This document shows, piece by piece, positions 23,679 through 29,301 of a stretch of DNA of 29,301 nucleotides. Positions within the stretch are counted from its first letter, which is position 1; each line of letters starts with the position of its first letter. The stretch comes from SM1-50 sp964467345 (lineage in GTDB: Archaea > Thermoplasmatota > E2 > DHVEG-1): contig CAYXPY010000025.1 of assembly GCA_964467345.1 (NCBI GenBank), positions 1-29,301 of the forward strand. Reading direction: 5' to 3'. Made by a program: the position numbers and the translations under genes. The notes under the pieces are model-generated. The model did no database searches and was not told the origin of the DNA. It saw nothing but the letters and a program-made list of their open reading frames with translations.

Positions 23679-24323
23679 ATGGAAATAACATTGTATGTAA
23701 ATCGGTTCAAACATGTTCGATATACGTTTTTCAAATGGAGATATAATCTTGAGGTGTACAACAAGGTCATCCTTGCTATCAGCTTTGCGTGTATCACTGC
23801 ATTGCTCGCCCAAGTACGGTTTTATACTCCTTGGTCTCCCGTTCCATTGACGGGACAGACGTTTGCTGTTCTTCTCAGCGCAATTCTGCTTGGAAAATGG
23901 TGGGGCGGCATCAGCCAAGGTATTTACCTTGGAGTAGGTCTTGCAGGGGTGCCATGGTTTGCTGGGATGAATGGTGGGTTTACATATCTCGCTGGTCCGA
24001 CCGGTGGATATCTGATTGGATTCGTCTTAGCTGCGTTCTTTCTCGGATATTGCGTTGATAATTATGTTCGGTCACGGAAATATTGGACGATGTTTGCGTT
24101 AATGATGCTTGCTAATTTCGGCATTGTCTTTGGTCTGGGCTTGTTGCAGCTCTACGGTTGGTTATCTTTAAGCGGTGCCTCGGTTGATATTTGGGGTCTG
24201 TTGCTGATGGGGTTGATTCCGTTTCTTGTCGGTGACACGATAAAGATAGCGGTCGCAGCAGGGATCGCAGGAAGCATCACACCGAAACAATCATATGCAC
24301 ATGAGGTCGATGCGGTTCAATAA
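23679..24323 (+). CDS. bioY: Biotin transporter BioY (ECF S-component)
   Basis: 214 residues from the ATG at 23679, with AGAGGT 8 bases upstream; a TTG three codons earlier is less likely. A polar, aromatic-rich N-terminal extension of about 30 residues precedes six membrane helices. BioY signatures are TPWSPVPLTGQTFAVLL, GGISQGIYLGVGLAGVPWFAG and AGPTGGYLIGFVLAAF. BioY binds biotin in the membrane and works alone or with an EcfAA'T energising module. No such module or biotin biosynthesis gene is nearby, so it uses a shared module encoded elsewhere or acts alone. Confidence 0.95.
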   Translation: MEITLYVNRFKHVRYTFFKWRYNLEVYNKVILAISFACITALLAQVRFYTPWSPVPLTGQTFAVLLSAILLGKWWGGISQGIYLGVGLAGVPWFAGMNGGFTYLAGPTGGYLIGFVLAAFFLGYCVDNYVRSRKYWTMFALMMLANFGIVFGLGLLQLYGWLSLSGASVDIWGLLLMGLIPFLVGDTIKIAVAAGIAGSITPKQSYAHEVDAVQ

Positions 24324-24336
24324 AAGAAAAATCGAC

Positions 24337-24347
24337 TTTTTTTTTTT
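24337..24347 (+). terminator. Oligo-T run ending bioY
   Basis: An 11-T run 14 bases after the bioY stop, overlapping the end of the convergent AbrB-like gene. Confidence 0.55.
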
Positions 24348-24525
24348 ATTTTACTTTTGTTAAAAAGATGGTGTGGTTCTTCATCACTACCCATTTCAGT
24401 TTATCCCCGTCTTTGAGGTTAAAAAGTTCTGTTACTTCTGACGGAACGGTAATACGTCTGCGTGACCCGCGTATGGTGATTGCCGTTTCTCGTATGCATT
24501 TGACGTTTTCCAGGTCAACTTTCAT
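24346..24525 (-). CDS. AbrB/SpoVT-type small DNA-binding protein
   Basis: 59 residues: an N-terminal segment with ENVKCIRETAITIRG, then SRRRITVPSEVTELFNLKDGD and a final strand pair (LKWVVMKNHTIFLTKV). RxTVPxxVxxxxxLKxGDxLxW is the swapped-hairpin AbrB pattern, which forms dimers that bind DNA. GAAGTGA lies about 6 bases before the ATG as a ribosome site. It is 52 bases downstream of pstB on the same strand, where phoU often lies, and a TATA-like ATTTATAAC in that gap may give it its own promoter. Archaeal PhoU-like proteins often carry an AbrB domain, so a role in phosphate regulation is an inference. A toxin-antitoxin antitoxin is an alternative, but no toxin gene is next to it. Confidence 0.85.
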   Translation of the reverse strand: MKVDLENVKCIRETAITIRGSRRRITVPSEVTELFNLKDGDKLKWVVMKNHTIFLTKVK

Positions 24526-24577
24526 GATGCTTCACTTCTTTTAATAAATCATATCTTACTCGTTATAAATCTCATTT

Positions 24578-25357
24578 TTAACTGATTTCTCCGCTGAGAT
24601 ATGCTTTGGTCTCGGGATTTTTTGGATTGCTGAAAAACTCAGCGGCAGGACCTTGTTCGATAACCGTACCGAAATACAGGAAGATGACATAGTCCGCAAC
24701 ACGTTTTGCTTGACGAAGCGTATGCGTCACGAGGATAACTGTGTATTCCTTCTTGAGTTTTAATAAGAGGTTTTCTATTTGTTTGGCTGCGAGAGGATCC
24801 AATGCTGATGTTGGTTCGTCACAGAGCACAACCTCTGGTTTTACCGCGATTGCTCTGGCAAGGCAGAGGCGCTGTTGTTGACCGACAGAAAGACCTGCCG
24901 CGGGTTCATGGAGACGGTCTTTGACCTCATTCCAGAGGCCGACTTCGGTGAGGCAATATTCGATGATTTTATTTAATTCCTCTCCTTTTTTCTGATGATG
25001 GATACGTAGGCCGTATGCGACGTTTTCATAAATCGACATAGGTAGGGGATAGGGTTTTTGAGAAAGTAACCCCATCTTTTTTCGGATATCTGGGACATCT
25101 AAGCGTGGACCAAGAATGTTGACTCCATCCACCATGATTTCCCCAGATATCGTGACATCCTCTCGGAGATCAAGCAGTCTGTTAAATGATTTCAGCAGCG
25201 TTGTCTTACCACATCCTGAGGGGCCTATGATGGCGGTTAATTGTTTTGAAGGTATCTTGATGTTGACGTCTTTAATGACGTTGTTTTTATTATAGGTCAC
25301 GCTTAGGTTTCTGGTTTCGATTTGAAATTCAGATGGCATCATCTTCTCATTCCTCAT
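24578..25357 (-). CDS. pstB: Phosphate ABC transporter ATP-binding protein PstB
   Basis: 259 residues. Walker A is GPSGCGKTT, the Q-loop is in LLSQKPYPLPMSIYENVAYGL, the signature is LSVGQQQRL, Walker B is VVLCDEPTSALDP and the H-loop is LVTHTLRQAKR. It powers high-affinity phosphate import. FNRLLDL and PYPLPMSIYENV are PstB-typical. The ATG at 25357 lies 3 bases after the pstA stop; ATGs at 25342 and 25339 are alternatives, the first with GAGG 9 bases upstream. Confidence 0.96.
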   Translation of the reverse strand: MRNEKMMPSEFQIETRNLSVTYNKNNVIKDVNIKIPSKQLTAIIGPSGCGKTTLLKSFNRLLDLREDVTISGEIMVDGVNILGPRLDVPDIRKKMGLLSQKPYPLPMSIYENVAYGLRIHHQKKGEELNKIIEYCLTEVGLWNEVKDRLHEPAAGLSVGQQQRLCLARAIAVKPEVVLCDEPTSALDPLAAKQIENLLLKLKKEYTVILVTHTLRQAKRVADYVIFLYFGTVIEQGPAAEFFSNPKNPETKAYLSGEIS

Positions 25358-25360
25358 TTT

Positions 25361-26197
25361 TTAGGGTATGATGTGTCTTGTGAATCTTTTTGATAATATC
25401 CTTGAAAGGATACTGATGACAAGGACGATAAGCAAAAGGATAAATGCTGAGGCAAACGCCTTTGGTTGACCTGAGGGTAGGGAGTACATATTAAAAATCA
25501 TTGTAGGTAATGCTGCCGTCGAATCTAACAATGAGGTGGGGATCCGATTGGAAAATCCAGCGGTGAAGAGAATGGAGGCAGCATCACCGATCCCTCGACC
25601 CAATCCAAGGAGTATCCCTGCAAGGATACCGGGAAACGCTTGTCTCCGTATGACTTTAAATGCGGTTTCGAATTTCGTCGATCCTAAAGAGTAAGCTCCT
25701 TCCTTTAGGCCGATGGGAACCATTTTGATTGCTTCGTCCATGTATCTGGTGATGATAGGGATTTGGAGCAATGTCAAAGCGATTATTCCTACGACCAGAG
25801 ACGACCCTATTCCAAGGTAGATCATGATCATCAGGCAGAAAATCCCATAGACGATGGAGGGAATCCCCCAGAGTACATCAAGGGCGAATCTGATGAAACC
25901 TGAAATCCAACCATGCGTGAATTCTTTTTGAAGGTAGAGTGCTATTCCAAGGCTGATGACGCAGGCTATCCCTGTTGCAGGGAGTGCGAGAAGAAGTGAT
26001 CCGACTATCGCATTCAGAATACCGCCTCCAAGAGCGCTGCTTGGGTCTGGTGTCTGGGTTATCATTTCAATGGTCAATGAGGATGCGCCATGATATATGA
26101 CAAGACCAAAGATTACTAACAGACTACCGATCACGATGCAGACAGAAAGAATCATGAGTACTTTAAAGAATGATTCTTCAAGATTGCGTCTGTTCAT
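25361..26197 (-). CDS. pstA: Phosphate ABC transporter permease PstA
   Basis: 278 residues with six membrane helices. The start is ATG at 26197, overlapping the pstC stop as ATGA, with GAGGTGG 5 bases upstream; the GTG at 26206 is rejected. Signatures are IPSIVYGIFCLMIMIYLG, the coupling-helix EAIKMVPIGLKEGAYSLGSTKFET and GLGRGIGDAASILFTAGF. It pairs with PstC as the channel of the Pst system in the cytoplasmic membrane. Confidence 0.95.
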   Translation of the reverse strand: MNRRNLEESFFKVLMILSVCIVIGSLLVIFGLVIYHGASSLTIEMITQTPDPSSALGGGILNAIVGSLLLALPATGIACVISLGIALYLQKEFTHGWISGFIRFALDVLWGIPSIVYGIFCLMIMIYLGIGSSLVVGIIALTLLQIPIITRYMDEAIKMVPIGLKEGAYSLGSTKFETAFKVIRRQAFPGILAGILLGLGRGIGDAASILFTAGFSNRIPTSLLDSTAALPTMIFNMYSLPSGQPKAFASAFILLLIVLVISILSRILSKRFTRHIIP

Positions 26198-27087
26198 GTG
26201 TTCCACCTCTTTCGTGCCCGACGTAACACAAGGACCCCAAGGAAATTGAAGAGGAAGACAACCAAGAAGAGGATTAAAGCGACTAGCATCAGGGCAGACT
26301 CGTATAGAGGAATTGACATAAGCTCACCATACTTCGAAGCAATCAACGATGCCAGTGTTTCTCCTGGAGAAAATATGGACGAAGGGAGACGTGGGATGCC
26401 ACCGACGACCATATTGACCGCTATTGTTTCACCAAACGCTCGTCCGAACCCAAGCAATACCGCAGCAACGATGTTCGGTCCTGAGGCACGAAACACAACT
26501 TTTTTTACGGTCTCCCATTTTGTTGCTCCAACAGAGAGGGATGCCTCCTTTAAAGCAAGGGGAATTGCACTAAATGATTCAACGCAGAGGGAGATGATGA
26601 TGGGAAAGACCATGATTGCTAATGTTATCGCAGCGGTGAATATGCACAAGCCAGTGCTCTGGATACCAAACCAAGGAGCAATTACATTCTTCACAAGTGG
26701 AACAAGCAGGAGAAACGAGCAGAGTCCATAGACAACAGAGGGGACACCAGCGAGTACGTCGAGGAAAGGACGGAGTATCCTACGTATTTTCCCCGGGGCG
26801 TATTCTGCGATGTAGATAGCGGTTAAAAGTGAAATCGGAATAGCGATGAGTAACGCAATCCCTGTGACCAGTATCGTTCCGATGATGATTGCAGCAAGAC
26901 CAAAATTATTGGTATCCGGGTTCCAGTTTGGTGAGAACAGGATGTCAACCAATGAACTGCTGCCTAGGACCAATGAGGATTTAAATAAAAGAAGAACGAT
27001 GATTGAGAAAAACAAGGAAGAAACAAAAAGCGTCGCAAGAAGCATGAGTTTTGTACCAAGCAAATCACGCCATTTTCTTAATTTCAT
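26194..27087 (-). CDS. pstC: Phosphate ABC transporter permease PstC
   Basis: 297 residues with six membrane helices. ISLLTAIYIAEYAPGKIRRI, AGVPSVVYGLCSFLLL, the coupling-helix ALKEASLSVGATKWETVKKV and GFGRAFGETIAVNMVVG are PstC-typical. The ATG at 27087 has GAGAGGAAG upstream, and 47 bases separate it from pstS. It is in normal order (pstS-C-A-B). Confidence 0.96.
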   Translation of the reverse strand: MKLRKWRDLLGTKLMLLATLFVSSLFFSIIVLLLFKSSLVLGSSSLVDILFSPNWNPDTNNFGLAAIIIGTILVTGIALLIAIPISLLTAIYIAEYAPGKIRRILRPFLDVLAGVPSVVYGLCSFLLLVPLVKNVIAPWFGIQSTGLCIFTAAITLAIMVFPIIISLCVESFSAIPLALKEASLSVGATKWETVKKVVFRASGPNIVAAVLLGFGRAFGETIAVNMVVGGIPRLPSSIFSPGETLASLIASKYGELMSIPLYESALMLVALILFLVVFLFNFLGVLVLRRARKRWNT

Positions 27088-27134
27088 GCGTTCTGAACTT
27101 CCTCTCTATGTTTTTTCATGAAAATCGATACCGG

Positions 27135-28157
27135 TTAACTGATTTCAGGTCGTGTTCCACTTTCGAGATATTGGAGCTGTGCTGCAATGGTCGAATCTGA
27201 TAAGGGGACGTATCCTGTATCCAATACATACTGTTGTCCTTCGACGAGAATCCAGTGGACGAAGTCTTTTACGATTCCTGTGAAATTTTTAGAAGTCACA
27301 AGGTGTAGCGGACGTGCTGGTGGGGAGGGATAGATGTCGTTATTGATGGCGGCAACGATTGCAGAACGATTAGCGTAGACCTGTTCATCGGCATCTAATA
27401 TTCCGTTTTCATTCAAATCGATAGGGATGGGGAGTATCCCGTCTGCTGGAACCATTGTACCATCTTGGAGTGCTTTTGTATACACATATGCGATGTTATT
27501 GAAACCGATTCCATATTGTTCACGTTGAATGGTGGCGGCAAGGGTGTTATCGCCGTTCACCGCTGAGATTCTGTCTAAATCGACCTGAGATCCAAGGTTA
27601 TTTTGTTTATAATCCCCCAGGTATGCTGCCCATGTTTCCGCTGCACCACAGGAGTCAGAGCGGGTGTAAACGATGATGTTCTGTGTTATTGTTTCATCTC
27701 CTATGAGCTGACCCCAGGTCTTGATGGTCCCTGTGATGAAGATGTTTTCGAATTGTTCTCTAGTCACACCTTTTGAAAGGATGGTGTCGATGACAGGATT
27801 GTCCGCATTAATCGTAGCAACCACTGCATCCTTTACCACCGATACCCAAAAGGCTCCCTGATCGATTTCTGATTGGTGTATCTCCCGGGATACCATCCCT
27901 ATGTCGCAGAGCTTGTTTAATGCGTCTGCCATCCCGGCTCCTGCGCCGTTTGCATTGATGTCAATGTTGATTTCCGGATGTATTTTTTTGTATTCCAAAA
28001 CCCATTTTTCCATCATGGGTGTGAGTGCAAAGGCTCCCTCAATTTTAATGGTGTTTTTTTGTTGAGTCGTGCAGCCTGAGAATGCAGCTAACAAAAAGAG
28101 AATCGCGATGAGTGATACGGCTACTAGCGTTACTTGTTTTGGTTGTTTTTTTTTCAT
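27135..28157 (-). CDS. pstS: Phosphate-binding lipoprotein PstS
   Basis: 340 residues from the ATG at 28157, chosen because GGGAG lies 9-10 bases upstream and the lipoprotein signal follows at once: basic KKKQPKQ, a hydrophobic core and the lipobox-like LAAFSGC, so it is anchored outside the membrane. The 23-residue extension open to 28226 has no such sense. Phosphate-binding motifs include EGAFALTPMMEKW at the mature N-terminus, ANGAGAGMADAL, VSREI and the ARRSDSCGAAETWAAYL-like segment YTRSDSCGAAETWAAYL. It captures phosphate for PstCAB. Confidence 0.96.
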   Translation of the reverse strand: MKKKQPKQVTLVAVSLIAILFLLAAFSGCTTQQKNTIKIEGAFALTPMMEKWVLEYKKIHPEINIDINANGAGAGMADALNKLCDIGMVSREIHQSEIDQGAFWVSVVKDAVVATINADNPVIDTILSKGVTREQFENIFITGTIKTWGQLIGDETITQNIIVYTRSDSCGAAETWAAYLGDYKQNNLGSQVDLDRISAVNGDNTLAATIQREQYGIGFNNIAYVYTKALQDGTMVPADGILPIPIDLNENGILDADEQVYANRSAIVAAINNDIYPSPPARPLHLVTSKNFTGIVKDFVHWILVEGQQYVLDTGYVPLSDSTIAAQLQYLESGTRPEIS

Positions 28158-28228
28158 TCGACTAATCTCCCAATATTTTTTTAATGCTAAGCTTTGACTT
28201 ACCATTGAATTAGTTATAGATATCATCC

Positions 28229-28236
28229 TATAAATA
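28229..28236 (-). promoter_or_regulatory. TATA box of the pst operon
   Basis: TTTATAGG on the minus strand, immediately downstream of the ATTGG operator, is the best TATA match, predicting a leader of about 45-50 nucleotides that carries GGGAG. A second TATA-like TTTATATT lies inside the operator (near 28265-28272), so the assignment is not certain. Confidence 0.4.
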
Positions 28237-28238
28237 AT

Positions 28239-28277
28239 TATTGGTAACTATTGGATTTTTACCAATATAAATCCAAT
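28239..28277. promoter_or_regulatory. Interleaved inverted-repeat operator upstream of pstS
   Basis: Two perfect 9-bp inverted repeats are interlaced: TATTGGTAA (28239-28247) with TTACCAATA (28259-28267), and ATTGGATTT (28250-28258) with AAATCCAAT (28269-28277). All four arms contain ATTGG or its complement, spaced 10 and 11 bases apart, about one helical turn. The cluster lies just upstream of the probable pstS TATA box, so it likely controls phosphate uptake. The binding protein is unknown. Confidence 0.65.
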
Positions 28278-28333
28278 TTATAAGAACAAGCCTAAAAAAA
28301 CAAATTGTAAAAAGAACGGTTTCAAAAAACTAC

Positions 28334-28342
28334 TTTATTAAA
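28334..28342 (+). promoter_or_regulatory. TATA box of the small zinc-ribbon gene
   Basis: TTTATTAAA centred about 28 bases before the ATG at 28366; leaderless spacing. Confidence 0.6.
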
Positions 28343-28365
28343 TCGAAGAGCATTACCATCCAAGC

Positions 28366-28548
28366 ATGTCCCGACGCGGATTTCGAGAAATATTCGGACT
28401 TTCAAACCTTACCTGCCCAAACTGCGGAAGTAAAAACATTATGTCACTGCGTGGGGAGATCACCGCAGGAAAACAGACGGCCCATGAATGCAGATGCAAC
28501 GAATGCGATTTTGATTTTCTTATCTCAAGTAATACTACAAAAACTTAA
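28366..28548 (+). CDS. Small zinc-ribbon protein
   Basis: 60 residues with a four-cysteine ribbon: CPNCGSKNI at 18-26 and CRCNECDFDF around 42-51 (first pair C18 and C21, second pair C44 and C47, with an extra C42). The N-terminus is basic (MSRRGFREIFG). Such ribbons bind nucleic acid or protein in archaea; no specific family is recognised. It has a leaderless promoter and is divergent from the pst operon, so it may share the region of the ATTGG sites. Confidence 0.75.
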   Translation: MSRRGFREIFGLSNLTCPNCGSKNIMSLRGEITAGKQTAHECRCNECDFDFLISSNTTKT

Positions 28549-28578
28549 ACTGATGCAGGGAGAAACAAACACAATTCC

Positions 28579-28995
28579 TTATTGTTTCAACCGGACTTTC
28601 AAGTGATTGTTCTTCTGATTTTCACTTGTTTTTGCATCAATTTTATCTTCCCTTGCAAGCCATCCGACCGCGGAATACACATCATTGACATTAATTTTAG
28701 TAAGCTTAGAGAGAGCGGAAATGTCAATCTCCTGTTGCCGCCCTGAAAGAAAAGTCCAAATTTTACCTGCATCCGCACCAATCTGCCCCACAAGATTCGT
28801 ACCACCAATCTTATAGACGGTCCCATTACGACAAATTTTATTTTCTCGTGCAAGCCAACCAACAGCAGCCTGAATTTCATGGTCTGCCAAAAACGTAAAG
28901 TTCTTCAGTTTTTTCTCAGAAAGTGGTCCTTTTTGAGATAACATCTGCCATACTTTCCCTGCATTTTGACCGAATTCATCGATGATTGAATTCAT
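28579..28995 (-). CDS. Tandem winged-helix protein (DUF2582-like)
   Basis: 138 residues from the ATG at 28995 (GGTGG 6 bases upstream; an extension to 29058 is rejected because it lacks sense and a ribosome site). It consists of two similar winged-helix domains of about 60 residues: GQNAGKVWQMLSQKGPLSEK...AVGWLARENKI, then GADAGKIWTFLSGRQQEID...AVGWLAREDKI. The repeated GKxWxxLS and AVGWLARExKI patterns match the DUF2582 winged-helix family, thought to bind DNA or act in protein complexes. It converges on the zinc-ribbon gene 30 bases away. Confidence 0.82.
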   Translation of the reverse strand: MNSIIDEFGQNAGKVWQMLSQKGPLSEKKLKNFTFLADHEIQAAVGWLARENKICRNGTVYKIGGTNLVGQIGADAGKIWTFLSGRQQEIDISALSKLTKINVNDVYSAVGWLAREDKIDAKTSENQKNNHLKVRLKQ

Positions 28996-29247
28996 TCGAC
29001 ACCACCTGTACGGAATAGGTATATCAGATGTTATTAAAAACATTATGAATCTTTTCAAATATCAGAACATCTCCATTGTTTCATTTGATAATATATCGAT
29101 TTCTGATGTGTATATATAATAATAGTAATATCATTAACAAACGTATCATATTGCCACGATTTTTAACCACACATCCAAGCAGTACATCCGAATGCAAAAA
29201 TGTACCAAGGAAGTCATCAATATTCGTTTCTTCTAGATTTACAATTT
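28996..29247. other. AT-rich intergenic region at the right end
   Basis: A stretch of about 250 bases upstream of the winged-helix gene. It is AT-rich, with TATATATAATAATAG near 29111-29125. I see no RNA gene or repeat. An open frame of 64 codons here has no ribosome site or protein-like composition and is not called. Confidence 0.5.
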
Positions 29248-29301
29248 ATGGCCTGTATTCCAGAATTTAAGACCCACTTTAGGAACTACTGGCCAAGGCA
29301 A
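29248..29301 (+). CDS. Possible start of a gene running off the right edge
   Basis: An ATG at 29248 opens 18 codons without a stop to the edge: MACIPEFKTHFRNYWPRQ. It is rich in aromatic and basic residues and looks protein-like, but there is no clear ribosome site and only a weak AT-rich element 25-30 bases before. The opposite strand is also open for 20 codons to a TAA at 29239-29241. I cannot identify the product. Confidence 0.25.
   Translation, partial: MACIPEFKTHFRNYWPRQ

Noticed and set aside
26198..26731. 177-codon plus-strand frame antisense to pstC
   Set aside because: It is opposite a clearly conserved PstC gene and has no recognisable protein features.
29076..29270. 64-codon plus frame at the right end
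   Set aside because: Poor composition, no ribosome site, and it overlaps the AT-rich intergenic region in a frame different from the edge ATG.

Overview
This window looks like the chromosome of a euryarchaeon, most likely a member of Thermoplasmatota; that lineage call is an impression from gene content, not a measured placement. The domain call is firm. The window carries archaeal ribosomal proteins L44e and S27e, aIF2-alpha, Nop10, a PAC2-family protein, Gins51, RadB, the radical-SAM-type Dph2, Nob1, an archaeal-type signal peptidase, and TATA boxes about 27 bases upstream of many start codons. The genes are tightly packed, and I see no phage, insertion sequence, CRISPR array, rRNA or tRNA.

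Layout. The left edge (1-1004, minus) holds the N-terminal two thirds or more of a secreted C45-type Ntn hydrolase that runs off the window. Next come two tandem small paralogous acidic proteins (1270-1670, minus). A plus-strand block follows: a protein with two zinc-binding motifs and a putative PD-(D/E)XK nuclease domain, MsrA, a TspO-like membrane protein and a HAD hydrolase (1852-4952). The minus block from 5067 to 7263 is the classic archaeal translation operon rpl44e-rps27e-aIF2alpha-nop10-PAC2, with gins51 and radB upstream of it. Further up the minus strand lie dph2, a two-domain kinase-like protein, a DUF401 transporter and an adenosine/SAH-type deaminase (to 14083).

After two small membrane proteins, a plus-strand cluster nadA-cysteine desulfurase-queC (15153-17935) joins NAD synthesis, sulfur/Fe-S chemistry and deazaguanine (archaeosine) synthesis. 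It is followed by an 897-residue, extremely charged helical protein with five exact-length 47-residue repeats and a C-terminal helix-hairpin-helix domain (18075-20768). The minus operon hisS-nob1-signal peptidase (20835-23468) follows, then bioY on plus. A complete pstSCAB phosphate-uptake operon (24578-28157, minus) is next, with a stand-alone AbrB-like protein downstream of pstB and a group of four ATTGG half-sites upstream of pstS. The right end has a small zinc ribbon, a tandem winged-helix protein and an unresolved edge.

The points most worth a second look are: (1) the 47-residue-repeat helix/HhH protein; (2) a full-length dph2 frame with no ATG/GTG/TTG, where an ACG sits at ideal spacing from a Shine-Dalgarno sequence and numbering from it puts the first cluster cysteine at 59; (3) the interleaved ATTGG operator and AbrB-like protein flanking the pst operon, which lacks an adjacent phoU; (4) the zinc-motif nuclease next to a pair of small unknown paralogs. 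Apart from these, most of the window is ordinary archaeal housekeeping content.
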